Source: Geobacillus sp. 46C-IIa (GTDB taxonomy: Bacteria; Bacillota; Bacilli; Bacillales; Anoxybacillaceae). Taken from it: a DNA stretch of 64,000 nucleotides. The DNA lies in the NCBI RefSeq assembly GCF_014679505.1, contig NZ_CP061474.1, positions 2,800,001 to 2,864,000 on the forward strand, written 5' to 3'. The notes below the pieces were generated by a model that saw only the letters and a program-made list of their open reading frames with translations, had not been told where the DNA came from and ran no database searches. Position 1 is the stretch's first letter. Every line of letters begins with the position of its first letter. A program made the translations under genes and the position numbers. Below, one piece after another: positions 53,448-61,769 of this stretch.

Positions 53448-53476
53448 TATGGAAACGGGCTAGCCCGTTTCCATAC
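53448..53476 (+). terminator. Hairpin between phoX and tatA
   Basis: A 13-bp inverted repeat (TATGGAAACGGGC arm, 2-base centre) without a T-run. It may set a partial stop or a processing site lowering tatAC relative to phoX. Confidence 0.55.
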
Positions 53477-53508
53477 AAAATAATGCATACAAATAGGAGG
53501 ACGTCACC

Positions 53509-53709
53509 ATGCTGCAAAATATAGGTATCCCTGGTTTAATCCTCATTCTTGTCATTGCCTTGATCATTTTTGGTCCATCAAAACTTCCGGAAATCGGCCG
53601 CGCTTTTGGTACAACGCTGAGAGAATTCAAAAAATCAGCGCGGGAATTGGTTTCAGATGACGAGTCAAACAAAGAGAGGTTAAATAATAAAGTGGAAAAA
53701 ACAAGTTAG
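53509..53709 (+). CDS. tatA: TatA, twin-arginine translocase subunit
   Basis: A 66-residue TatA: short N-terminal helix, the [11 protein letters not shown] hinge (about residues 21-31), amphipathic helix and charged tail. ATG follows AGGAGG. It forms the channel-like complex with TatC in the membrane, here presumably serving the PhoX precursor encoded just upstream. Confidence 0.96.
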   Translation: MLQNIGIPGLILILVIALIIFGPSKLPEIGRAFGTTLREFKKSARELVSDDESNKERLNNKVEKTS

Positions 53710-53771
53710 TGTCCATGCGAAAGACATCCGTAATTCGTGTTTCATCCTTTTTGATATAAAGAGGGAAGACG

Positions 53772-54521
53772 ATGAAAAACCAAGAAATGAACTTGATCGA
53801 TCATTTGGATGAACTGCGCAAACGCCTCATCATTACACTTGGCGCTTTTACCATTTTGTTAATTGGATCGCTCATTTACGCACCGGCTATGTATCGATGG
53901 CTCGTTCAGGACTTGCCGCTGAAGCTGGCCGTTCTCGGCCCAAGCGACATTTTGTGGATCTATTTCGTCTTAGCCGGCGTGGTCGCCATTGCCGGGACAA
54001 TACCAATTGCCGCCCATCAAGCGTGGCTGTTCGTTCGCCCGGCATTGCACGAGCATGAGCAAAGACTAGCATTAGCTTACATTCCGGCTCTTTTCATTCT
54101 GTTTGTATTAGGAATATGCTTCGGGTACTTTATCATTTTCCCGTTTGTTTTTCACTTTCTTCTTTCCCTGTCAGGCGAGATGTTTACAACGCTCTTTACG
54201 GCGGAACGATACTTTCGGTTTGTCATTCATATGACGGTTCCGTTCGGATTTTTATTCGAACTTCCAGTCATCATCATGTTTTTGACGAGTCTTGGGGTGT
54301 TAAATCCGTACCGGCTGCAGCGAATGAGAAAATACGCTTACTTTGTTTTAATTTTAGTTGCAGTGTTTATCACTCCTCCAGATTTGCTTTCAGATATTCT
54401 TGTCATCGTCCCCCTGCTGTTTCTATATGAGTGCAGTGTTTTACTGTCCAAAATCGTTTACCACCGGAAATGCAAAGCGAACGAAGAATGGCGAAAAAAC
54501 GAGATCCGCTCCATCCCTTGA
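53772..54521 (+). CDS. tatC: TatC, twin-arginine translocase receptor
   Basis: A 249-residue TatC with six helices. The N-terminal LIDHLDELRKRLI motif and the first periplasmic loop fit signal-peptide receptors. It recognises RR signal peptides and works with TatA. The ATG follows AGAGGGAAG. It ends the phoX-tatA-tatC operon. Confidence 0.95.
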   Translation: MKNQEMNLIDHLDELRKRLIITLGAFTILLIGSLIYAPAMYRWLVQDLPLKLAVLGPSDILWIYFVLAGVVAIAGTIPIAAHQAWLFVRPALHEHEQRLALAYIPALFILFVLGICFGYFIIFPFVFHFLLSLSGEMFTTLFTAERYFRFVIHMTVPFGFLFELPVIIMFLTSLGVLNPYRLQRMRKYAYFVLILVAVFITPPDLLSDILVIVPLLFLYECSVLLSKIVYHRKCKANEEWRKNEIRSIP

Positions 54522-54537
54522 GTGCGCTAGAGAAAAA

Positions 54538-54594
54538 TAAAAAAGACTGCTCCAACGACCAACCGCTGCGGCCTTTTGGAGCAGCCCCTTGTTT
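54538..54594 (-). terminator. Terminator of dctP
   Basis: GCTGCTCCAA/TTGGAGCAGT stem with an inner GC-rich hairpin, then TTTTTTATTTTT on the minus strand; may also stop tatC transcripts. Confidence 0.8.
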
Positions 54595-54595
54595 C

Positions 54596-55861
54596 TTACT
54601 TCGCGATTTTCATATTCCCTTCCGCTAGTTGTTGTTCAGCGGAAGGATGAAACTCATTTTCCATTTTCGAAACGACAACCGTGGCTACTGCGTTGCCGAT
54701 AATGTTTGTAATCGCCCGCGCCTCAGACATAAAACGGTCGACTCCGAGCAACAAGGCGATGCCTTCGACCGGAATCATCGGGAACGCCGCCAACGTTGCG
54801 GCCAGCGTAATAAAGCCAGAACCGGTGACCCCTGCCGCCCCTTTCGAGGTGAGCATTAACACTCCGAGTAATGTCAACTCTTGCCAAATGCTTAAATCAA
54901 TGCCGTATGCTTGAGCGATGAAAATAGCCGCCATCGACAAATAAATCGATGTGCCGTCCAAGTTAAACGAGTACCCGGTCGGAACGACAAGGCCAACGAC
55001 CGACTTCGAGCAGCCGTATTTTTCAAGCCGCTCCATCAGACGCGGCAGAGCTGATTCAGACGAGGACGTACCAAGAACGAGCAACAGTTCCTCTTTAATA
55101 TAGGCGAGAAACTTAAAGATGTTAAATCCGTAAAACTTGGCAATTCCGCCGAGCACGACGAAAATAAAGAATGCCATCGTAATGTATACCGATCCCATCA
55201 GCTTGCCGAGCGACACGAGCGAGCCGAGGCCGAATGTGCCAATCGTATACGCCATCGCGCCAAATGCGGCAATTGGCGACACTTTCATGACCATATTGAC
55301 TACGCTAAAGAATAGTTCTGCAATCCGTTCGAACAAAGAAAGCACTGGTTTGGCTTTTTCCCCTAAACCGGCTGCCGCCACGCCAAACAGGACGGCGAAG
55401 AAGAGCACTGGAAGCAATTCTCCACTGGCCATGGCTGCGACAACGTTATCCGGGATAATACTGAGCACGAAATCGACAAAACCGTGGCTCGTCTCTTCCG
55501 CCTGCTTCGTATATTGCGAAATGTCTCCGCCTTTGACCGCATCGGTATTGAAACCAACACCCGGTTTGACGAAGTTAACAACGACAATCCCAATCGCTAA
55601 AGCAAATGTCGTGACGATCTCGAAATAAAGGAGCGCCTTGCCGCCGATGCGCCCGACTTTTTTCAAGTCGCCCATGTTGCCGATCCCGATCACAACGGTA
55701 AAGAAAATAATCGGCGCGATCACCATTTTGATCAACTTAATAAACCCATCGGCTAACACTTTTAACTTAGTGCCGAATTCCGGGAATAAAAACCCGACGA
55801 TAATCCCCAAAAGAATACCGATAATGACTTGCACGGTTAAATTTTTAAATTTCCCCCGCAT
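54596..55861 (-). CDS. dctP: C4-dicarboxylate:cation symporter
   Basis: A 421-residue DAACS-family carrier (B. subtilis DctP type). Family motifs: [10 protein letters not shown] (the serine-rich reentrant loop), [23 protein letters not shown] and [20 protein letters not shown]. It imports succinate, fumarate and malate. The start ATG follows AAAGGAGTGGG; six codons further upstream is another ATG without a site. The neighbouring dctB, dctS and dctR genes give the function. A perfect cre site and 9-bp direct repeats lie upstream. Confidence 0.92.
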   Translation of the reverse strand: MRGKFKNLTVQVIIGILLGIIVGFLFPEFGTKLKVLADGFIKLIKMVIAPIIFFTVVIGIGNMGDLKKVGRIGGKALLYFEIVTTFALAIGIVVVNFVKPGVGFNTDAVKGGDISQYTKQAEETSHGFVDFVLSIIPDNVVAAMASGELLPVLFFAVLFGVAAAGLGEKAKPVLSLFERIAELFFSVVNMVMKVSPIAAFGAMAYTIGTFGLGSLVSLGKLMGSVYITMAFFIFVVLGGIAKFYGFNIFKFLAYIKEELLLVLGTSSSESALPRLMERLEKYGCSKSVVGLVVPTGYSFNLDGTSIYLSMAAIFIAQAYGIDLSIWQELTLLGVLMLTSKGAAGVTGSGFITLAATLAAFPMIPVEGIALLLGVDRFMSEARAITNIIGNAVATVVVSKMENEFHPSAEQQLAEGNMKIAK

Positions 55862-55884
55862 TTCTCCCACTCCTTTCATCTCCT

Positions 55885-55898
55885 TGACAACGCTTTCA
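55885..55898. promoter_or_regulatory. Perfect cre site before dctP
   Basis: TGAAAGCGTTGTCA (minus-strand reading) matches TGWAANCGNTNWCA at all 14 positions, about 25 bases before the dctP start; predicts CcpA repression of dicarboxylate uptake in sugar. Confidence 0.78.
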
Positions 55899-55946
55899 GC
55901 ACTATCATAAAGAAAAATCGATCAAATAAAAATATTATGGTGATAA

Positions 55947-55972
55947 TGGTCGTTTTGGTCTTTTTGGTCTCA
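55947..55972. promoter_or_regulatory. Three 9-bp direct repeats, candidate DctR operator
   Basis: TGGTCGTTT, TGGTCTTTT and TGGTCTCAA follow each other with GGTC at 55948, 55957 and 55966, an exact 9-base period. They are about 90-110 bases before dctP, at the distance for an activator site. Confidence 0.5.
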
Positions 55973-56004
55973 AACGTTTACAAAGACTGCTTCTATCGCC
56001 ATAA

Positions 56005-56032
56005 AAGAAGCTTCCGTCACCGGAAGCTTATT
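56005..56032 (-). terminator. Terminator of dctB
   Basis: AAGCTTCCGG-TGA-CGGAAGCTT stem followed by CTTTTATGG on the minus strand, overlapping the last codons. Confidence 0.75.
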
Positions 56033-57074
56033 CATCGGATTTCTTGATTTCATTTAAAAGTCTGGAACCGAACTGTCTCGTAAATTCCTGATACAGTGGG
56101 GCCAATTTCCGTTCCCATCTCCGCTTTTCTGTTTCCGACAGCAAATAAAGATGGACATCCTCACGCCGCTTCAGCTGCTGCAATTCCCGCTCGTTTTGCG
56201 CCTTTGACTGCCGCAAATTCCATTGAGTCGCCTCGGCCATCGCTTCGGCTATGTTTTGCTGGATCTCCTTCGGCAAACTGTCCCAAAATGACCGGTTCAT
56301 CATGACTGCATAGCCAAGATAGCCGTGGTTGCTGATGGTAATATACGGCTGAAACTTGTAAAACCCTTTCGAATAAATGTTAGAAATCGTATTTTCCTGG
56401 CCGTCAAACTCATGCCGTTCAAGCGCCCGATATACACGGTCAAATGAGACAGCAACCGGTTCGCCGCCAAGCAGGCGAAACTGCCTGTCGATCACTTCGC
56501 TCGGCATAATGCGAAAACGCACCCCACGGAAATCATCGGGCTCGACAAGCGGGCGCGTTGTGCCCATCATTTGCTTAAATCCATTGCTCCAAAGCGCCAG
56601 CCCTTTGATTCCTTTTTCCTCGAGCATTCCGAGCAGTTCGGCTCCCACTTTTCCGGTGAACACACGGCGCACATCGTTGTCGTCGCGAAACAAAAACGGC
56701 AAATCGAGCACTTGCCACTCCGGAATGAGTTCTGTCACCTTCGAAAACGACGGGGCGATCATTTGTACATCGCCGCGCAGCAGCGCATCAAGCTCCTCTC
56801 CATCCGAATAAAGCGAGCCGTTCGCGAACACTTCGACTTTGACGCGGCCGTTTGTCTTTTGTTCGACAAGTTCGGCAAACTTTTGCGCTGCCAGCCCTTT
56901 CGGTGTATTTTCCGCAACGACATGGCTAAAGTAAATGATAATTTGTTTTTGCAGCCCCCTTTGTTCATCATCGTACACAATCCGCTCTTGATCAGCTTGG
57001 CGGCTGACGGCCCATGCGGCAAGACCGATGCCGATGACAAGAAAGATCACCCAAAATTTCCACTTTACCCCCAT
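56028..57074 (-). CDS. dctB: Dicarboxylate-binding lipid-free periplasmic-type sensor protein DctB
   Basis: A 348-residue TRAP-type (DctP superfamily) solute-binding protein with an N-terminal hydrophobic anchor (about 6-24) and no lipobox Cys. Conserved TRAP segments include the FRGVRFRIMPSEV arginine region that clamps the substrate carboxylate. In B. subtilis DctB binds C4-dicarboxylates and helps the DctS kinase sense them instead of feeding a TRAP transporter; no TRAP membrane genes are here either. The start is taken at the ATG preceded by GGGGTGG. Divergent from dctS. Confidence 0.87.
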   Translation of the reverse strand: MGVKWKFWVIFLVIGIGLAAWAVSRQADQERIVYDDEQRGLQKQIIIYFSHVVAENTPKGLAAQKFAELVEQKTNGRVKVEVFANGSLYSDGEELDALLRGDVQMIAPSFSKVTELIPEWQVLDLPFLFRDDNDVRRVFTGKVGAELLGMLEEKGIKGLALWSNGFKQMMGTTRPLVEPDDFRGVRFRIMPSEVIDRQFRLLGGEPVAVSFDRVYRALERHEFDGQENTISNIYSKGFYKFQPYITISNHGYLGYAVMMNRSFWDSLPKEIQQNIAEAMAEATQWNLRQSKAQNERELQQLKRREDVHLYLLSETEKRRWERKLAPLYQEFTRQFGSRLLNEIKKSDE

Positions 57075-57182
57075 TATCCACCCCATGTTCATCCTTTGTT
57101 TTTTTCCCTTTTTATCATATCACCAGAATCATGTTAGAATGAATAATAATGAATTTTCCGCATAGTAAAGAGGAGTTCACCG

Positions 57183-58769
57183 ATGAATCGACTGTCGATC
57201 CGCTGGAAAATCACGATTTTAATTTTTGTCATCGTCAGCTTTTCGATGCTGCTGAGCGGCGTATTTATCATTAGTGACTTTTTCCATACAAAGGAAGAAG
57301 AGTTGAGCCAACGCGCCTTATTGACAGCGCGCACCGTATCCGAACTGCCGGAAGTCAAGCAGCACATTGTCGGGTCAAAGCAAAGCCGAGCGCTCGTGAA
57401 CCCGATCGTCGAACGGGTGCGTGTCATCCATAGCGCCGATTATATTGTTGTGCTCGATATGAACAAAATTCGCCTCTCCCATCCGCTTCCAACGATGATT
57501 GGCACCGTCTCCCGCGGGGCTGATGAAGGGCCGGCATTCGCGGAACATACGTATACGTCGAAAGCGCGCGGAGAAATCGGGACAGTGGTTCGCGCCTTCG
57601 TCCCCATCATGAATCGCGATCATGAACAAATTGGCGTCACCATCGCCGCTTACCGACTGCCGACGTTTTGGGAAGCGATTGATACGTTGAAAGAAGAAAT
57701 CGCCATGGCGGTCGTTTTATCGCTAGCAGCCGGTGGAAGCGGAGCTTGGCTGCTGGCCTCTCATATTAAGCGGCAAATGTTTGAGCTTGAACCGCATGAA
57801 ATCGCCAAACTGCTTGTGGAGCGGACAGAGGCGTTTAACGCCATGCACGAAGGTGTCATCGCCATCGACAGCAATGAAAACATCACCATTTTTAATGATC
57901 GGGCGAAGCAAATGCTTGGCATCGAAGGGGACGTAATCGGACGCCCGATTCGTTCCGTAATCCCGGATACGTACCTTCCGGAGATCTTGGAGGTGAACAA
58001 ACCGATTTACAACAAAGAACTGCAGCTCGGCAACTTAACGATTTGGAGCAACCGCATCCCGATTAAGGTCAATGGAGAAACGGTTGGCGCCATTGCCATT
58101 TTCCAAGACCGCACCGAAGTGAAACGGCTGGCTGAAGAATTAACCGGGGTAAAGGCGTTTGTCCACGCCTTGCGCGTGCAAAACCATGAATACATGAATA
58201 AGCTCCATACGATTGCCGGCCTGATCCAGCTCGGTCATGTTGAGAAGGCGCTTGAGTACGTGTTCCAAGTTACGGAAGAACAGGCGGAGCTCACGCAGTT
58301 TTTAAGCCGCAACATCAAAGATGAGAGCATTTCCGGACTATTGTTAAGCAAAATCCGCCGCGGCAAGGAGCTCGGCATTCGTGTGACGATCGACCGGCAC
58401 AGCCGGCTGCACCGCTTCCCGCCGCACCTCGACCATCATGATTTCGTCATTCTCCTTGGCAACCTGATTGAAAACGCCTTCGATGCGTTCCAAGGGATCA
58501 CCGATCGGGAGAAAGAAATCTACATCAGCATGGAACAAAATGAAGAGATTTGCTCCCTCTCGGTTGAGGACAACGGCCAAGGCATCACCCGCGAGCATAT
58601 CGACCGCATTTTTGACGAAGGCTTTTCAACAAAAGGAAAGAACGGACGCGGCATCGGCCTATATTTGGTGAAGCAAATTGTGGAAAAAGGAAACGGCCAC
58701 ATCAGCGTTCAGTCCGAGGAAGGGAAGGGAACTGTATTTACCATTACATTTGATATGCAACTTCATTGA
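57183..58769 (+). CDS. dctS: Sensor histidine kinase DctS
   Basis: A 528-residue CitA/DcuS-type kinase: helix about 9-30, extracellular PASc/Cache domain about 35-168, helix about 178-197, cytoplasmic PAS about 215-325, then the phospho-acceptor His in LRVQNHEYMNKLHTIAG and an ATPase domain with N-box NLIENAFDAF, G1 VEDNGQGI and G2 GIGLYLV. It senses C4-dicarboxylates, likely with DctB, and phosphorylates DctR. ATG after AGAGGAG. Confidence 0.92.
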   Translation: MNRLSIRWKITILIFVIVSFSMLLSGVFIISDFFHTKEEELSQRALLTARTVSELPEVKQHIVGSKQSRALVNPIVERVRVIHSADYIVVLDMNKIRLSHPLPTMIGTVSRGADEGPAFAEHTYTSKARGEIGTVVRAFVPIMNRDHEQIGVTIAAYRLPTFWEAIDTLKEEIAMAVVLSLAAGGSGAWLLASHIKRQMFELEPHEIAKLLVERTEAFNAMHEGVIAIDSNENITIFNDRAKQMLGIEGDVIGRPIRSVIPDTYLPEILEVNKPIYNKELQLGNLTIWSNRIPIKVNGETVGAIAIFQDRTEVKRLAEELTGVKAFVHALRVQNHEYMNKLHTIAGLIQLGHVEKALEYVFQVTEEQAELTQFLSRNIKDESISGLLLSKIRRGKELGIRVTIDRHSRLHRFPPHLDHHDFVILLGNLIENAFDAFQGITDREKEIYISMEQNEEICSLSVEDNGQGITREHIDRIFDEGFSTKGKNGRGIGLYLVKQIVEKGNGHISVQSEEGKGTVFTITFDMQLH

Positions 58770-58829
58770 TTCATGCAGCGGCGGCCGCATCCGACGCGCT
58801 TCCACCCCCGAGATAAAGGAGGAAAAGCA

Positions 58830-59510
58830 ATGTATCGTGTATTGCTCATTGAAGATGATCCGATGGTTCAAGAAGTAAACCGGCAAATGATTGAACAAGT
58901 GAGCGGTTTCATCGTTGTCGGCATCGCCGGGAACGGAGAGGAAGGGCTGCGGTTGATCGAGGAACTCCACCCTGATGTAGCGGTCATTGACATTTACATG
59001 CCGCAATTAGACGGCCTCGAAACGTTAAAGGAAATTCGCGCCCGTGGACATGGGGTGGATATTCTAGCCATCACCGCCGCAAGCGACATCGAAACCGTGC
59101 GCCGCGTCCTGCAAAACGGCGCGTTTGACTACATTGTCAAACCGTTCAAATTCGAACGGCTCAAGCAGGCGCTCGAAAACTATCGGACCTTCCGCCAGTC
59201 GCTCGCGGAAAAAGAATCGCTCACCCAGGCAGAACTCGACGCATTACGGCAAACGGCCGAACAGCCTGCCGACCCGCTCCCTGAACTTCCAAAAGGATTA
59301 AACGAAGTGACGTTGGAAAAAGTCGTCACCTACTTGCGCCAGCACCGCTTCCCGGTCTCCGCCGAAGAAGTGGCCGAAGGCGTCGGCATCGCCCGCGTCA
59401 CCGCCCGCCGCTATTTAGAGCATCTCGAAAAAAGCGGAAAAGTCGTGCTTGATGTGCAATACGGCGGTGTTGGCCGCCCCGTCAACCGCTATCAGTTGAA
59501 ACGGCTATAG
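58830..59510 (+). CDS. dctR: Response regulator DctR
   Basis: A 226-residue CitB/DcuR-type regulator: receiver domain (about 1-120) with phospho-acceptor Asp in VIDIYMPQLDG and Lys in IVKPFKF, and C-terminal HTH (about 165-226, VSAEEVAEGVGIARVTARRY). The start ATG follows AAAGGAGG; the open frame further upstream is in the dctS 3' region. It should activate dctP, perhaps at the 9-bp repeats upstream of that gene. A GCCTACCCGGT inverted repeat at its end spans into the convergent lacI-type gene. Confidence 0.92.
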   Translation: MYRVLLIEDDPMVQEVNRQMIEQVSGFIVVGIAGNGEEGLRLIEELHPDVAVIDIYMPQLDGLETLKEIRARGHGVDILAITAASDIETVRRVLQNGAFDYIVKPFKFERLKQALENYRTFRQSLAEKESLTQAELDALRQTAEQPADPLPELPKGLNEVTLEKVVTYLRQHRFPVSAEEVAEGVGIARVTARRYLEHLEKSGKVVLDVQYGGVGRPVNRYQLKRL

Positions 59511-59511
59511 C

Positions 59512-60489
59512 CTACCCGGTAGCCCGCACGATCAACCGGGTAGGCAACTCTTCTTGTTTTCGCGGGACATTTCCTGTCTCCAGCCAATGGTGAAGGAGGC
59601 GGAACGCTCTTTCTCCGAGCGTAAAATGGGGGAGTGCTACGGTTGTAATGCCCAGCATTTCAGCCAACGGATCATTATCAAACCCAATGATGGCAAGCTC
59701 CTCTGGAATACGCACCCCGACGTGCCGGGCGTACAACACGATGCCGGCCGTCACTTGGTCGCTCGTCACAAGCAAAGCGCTCGGTCGTTCCCCCATAGCC
59801 ATCCATTGCTCGATCACGCGCTTTCCGTCTTCAAGAAATAGACAACCGTCAAAAATCCACTGGCGCTGGGGAGTGACGCCGGCGTCACGCAATACCTCTT
59901 CATACGCCGCCGCCCTCGCTTGGCTGTTCGGGCCTGTCCTTCTTCCAATGCAATAACCGATCCGCCGGTGCTCTTTGTCCAGCAAATAGCGAAGCGCTTT
60001 GGAAAACGCTTGGTAGTGGTCGATGTAAACCGTGAAAAAGTCATGCCTATCCACTCGTTCACACAAAACAATCGGTCCCTCTTCTTGGTATTCCGCAAAA
60101 ATCTGCCAATCCGCTTCATGAGAACAGACAATCACCCCATCCATTTGCTTCATCCGCAACCGCTCTAGCGCCTCGAGCTCTCGCTCAACGTCATAATTCG
60201 TCTGAAACAAAAGCAACTGATAACCGCAACGAAGCGCCTCCTTGGAAATCCCTTCGATAATTGCGGAAAAATAAGGGTGATGAATGTACCGAAGCATGAC
60301 TCCGATGATCATTGTCGTTCCTTTCGCCAAATGGACAGCTTGAATGTTTTTTGTATAATTGAGCTTCTCGACTGCCTCCCAAACGGCCTTCCGCTTTTCC
60401 TCGCTCACATATGGATACCCGTTCAATACCCTTGATACGGTAGACACCGACACGCCCGCTTCTTTCGCTAAATCACGGATGTTCGCCAC
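59512..60489 (-). CDS. LacI-family transcription regulator
   Basis: A 325-residue LacI/GalR repressor: N-terminal HTH (residues 4-23, DLAKEAGVSVSTVSRVLNG), hinge helix (about 48-58, NIQAVHLAKGT) and a periplasmic-binding-like effector domain. The effector is unknown; no sugar genes are beside it. A 14-bp perfect palindrome sits 30 bases upstream, overlapping the promoter of a divergent tiny gene, so autoregulation and control of that gene are likely. The start is GTG after AAAGGGTGGG. The 3' end abuts dctR with one base between stops. Confidence 0.9.
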   Translation of the reverse strand: MANIRDLAKEAGVSVSTVSRVLNGYPYVSEEKRKAVWEAVEKLNYTKNIQAVHLAKGTTMIIGVMLRYIHHPYFSAIIEGISKEALRCGYQLLLFQTNYDVERELEALERLRMKQMDGVIVCSHEADWQIFAEYQEEGPIVLCERVDRHDFFTVYIDHYQAFSKALRYLLDKEHRRIGYCIGRRTGPNSQARAAAYEEVLRDAGVTPQRQWIFDGCLFLEDGKRVIEQWMAMGERPSALLVTSDQVTAGIVLYARHVGVRIPEELAIIGFDNDPLAEMLGITTVALPHFTLGERAFRLLHHWLETGNVPRKQEELPTRLIVRATG

Positions 60490-60514
60490 GTTCCCACCCT
60501 TTCCTAAAAAACGC

Positions 60515-60545
60515 TTGACTTGAAACGCGTTTCATCCATTATGTT
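60515..60545 (+). promoter_or_regulatory. Promoter of the 36-aa gene with LacI-type operator
   Basis: TTGACT (60515) and an ATTATG/TATGTT element (60538-60545) flank the perfect palindrome TGAAACGCGTTTCA at 60521-60534. The CGCG centre is typical of LacI-family operators and differs from the CcpA cre centre. Binding would block this promoter and affect the divergent repressor gene. Confidence 0.65.
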
Positions 60546-60580
60546 GATTTCACCATTAGTATACTGAAGGAGGAGATTAG

Positions 60581-60691
60581 ATGCTTTACGGGATTGCCTT
60601 GCTCACTCTGCTCATCGCCATCATTTGGGGAGGTGCACATATCGCCTTGAACGCCAAAAACAAAAGGAGGTCAAACAAGCAGAGAAAATAA
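60581..60691 (+). CDS. 36-residue single-span membrane protein
   Basis: ATG eight bases after AGGAGG, 36 codons, TAA. The peptide has one hydrophobic helix (about residues 3-24, YGIALLTLLIAIIWGGAHIA) and a strongly basic tail rich in Lys/Arg/Asn, so a type with the tail in the cytoplasm. I do not recognise it. Promoter and operator upstream suggest control by the adjacent LacI-type repressor. The lipoprotein gene follows 75 bases later and may be cotranscribed. Confidence 0.65.
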   Translation: MLYGIALLTLLIAIIWGGAHIALNAKNKRRSNKQRK

Positions 60692-60766
60692 AGGAAATGA
60701 GTCTGTTTGTTTCTACCGTTTCAACTGCTATAATGAATGGTATATGGAAAGCAAGGAGGAATCAAG

Positions 60767-61456
60767 ATGCTTCGATATTGGAAATCGCTTTTCTCCATCG
60801 CTGTCACCGCCGCCTTGCTTGCCGGTTGCGGTACAGAGACGCCTTTATCAAAAGAGACAGAAGCGAAAGCCAAACAAACGACAAGTTCAGACGAGAATCC
60901 CACCAACACGCAAACAGCAGAGCCAGCAGCTCAAGAAACTCCCCCTGCTGACGAACAAAATCAAGCAGGAGGCGGACAAAGTGGGGCGACAGGGGATGAA
61001 GCCGCTTCTTCCCGTCCAACAACTTCCTTGTCTTACCAAATGGGAAACCAAACAGTCACAGGGACAGCAACGTTGACCACAAGTGACAACCAGCATTTCT
61101 CGCTCTATGTCCTAGACGGGTGGACGCTCGATGCCGAAGAACCGCATGCTGATATATTGCTCCATGGGGACACGTTCGCCCGCATCCGCCTTCTTCATAA
61201 CGAGGAGACAAACTATGAGCAGTTGGCCAAAGAACATGCCCAAGCGGTCGATGCCAATGCCGCCCGTCAGCACACGGATCAACTTCCAAAACCGTTCGCT
61301 GATGCCGTTTGGTACACTGCCCAAGCCGATGGTGTTACCGTTCACGTCATCGCCAGCGCTCACCCAGCGCCGATGCTCTTGACAGTGCACGCTCCTAAAG
61401 AACAAGATGTACTTGGCGCTGTGCTTGCCATGGTGGCGACGCTGCAAAAGCAATAA
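60767..61456 (+). CDS. Predicted lipoprotein
   Basis: A 229-residue lipoprotein: signal peptide with lipobox LLAGC (Cys21), a low-complexity Thr/Gln/Glu/Pro-rich linker (about 25-85), then a globular domain (about 87-229). I do not recognise the domain; it looks like a mixed alpha/beta fold with no Cys. ATG follows AAGGAGG; the frame extends ten codons upstream without signals. Codon use is like the main chromosome, whereas the next genes look different. Confidence 0.82.
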   Translation: MLRYWKSLFSIAVTAALLAGCGTETPLSKETEAKAKQTTSSDENPTNTQTAEPAAQETPPADEQNQAGGGQSGATGDEAASSRPTTSLSYQMGNQTVTGTATLTTSDNQHFSLYVLDGWTLDAEEPHADILLHGDTFARIRLLHNEETNYEQLAKEHAQAVDANAARQHTDQLPKPFADAVWYTAQADGVTVHVIASAHPAPMLLTVHAPKEQDVLGAVLAMVATLQKQ

Positions 61457-61462
61457 CTAATT

Positions 61463-61491
61463 TGAGGGAGGGCCATCGCCCTCCCTTTCCA
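61463..61491 (+). terminator. Terminator of the lipoprotein gene
   Basis: GGGAGGG-CCATCG-CCCTCCC followed by TTTCC. Confidence 0.8.
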
Positions 61492-61526
61492 AAAAGAAAA
61501 ACCCCCTTTTTTCAGCTGCAAGAGGG

Positions 61527-61649
61527 TCAGACGAGCTGTTTGCTTTCTTCTTTGCGGAAAAACGTTCTCATGGCATGAAATACGTCCGATTTTTGCTTTA
61601 GGATATAATAGCGGAATTTCTCATCTTTAATATTGCGGTACGCCGACAT
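61527..61649 (-). pseudogene. Short frame, probable 3' remnant of a gene
   Basis: An open minus-strand frame of 40 codons (50 to an in-frame TTG at 61679) ends in TGA. The translation is basic and hydrophilic ([20 protein letters not shown], then Asp-Val-Phe-His) and reads like the C-terminal end of a longer protein. No ribosome-binding site is seen before either start and a stop lies just upstream. It marks the edge of the AT-richer segment. The rest of 61500-61770 shows no gene. Confidence 0.35.
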
Positions 61650-61769
61650 GAGCGTGGAATGGCGGTTGTACTGATACAAATGTATACGCTATACACATTA
61701 GCTGTTCAGGTTGATGAGCGCTTATGGAAATTCGTTCAATTTATTCCACGAAGATAACAAAATCTTATT

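Noticed and set aside
55973..55990. Second cre near dctP (TGTAAACGTTTGAG)
   Set aside because: The left half fits but three of the last four bases do not.
59510..59545. Terminator between dctR and the lacI-type gene
   Set aside because: An 11-bp inverted repeat is present but lies inside the lacI-type coding end and lacks a T-run on either strand.
60521..60534. CcpA cre site before the 36-residue gene
   Set aside because: The centre is GC in the wrong order for cre (two core mismatches) and the palindrome is perfect, fitting the adjacent LacI-type protein better.
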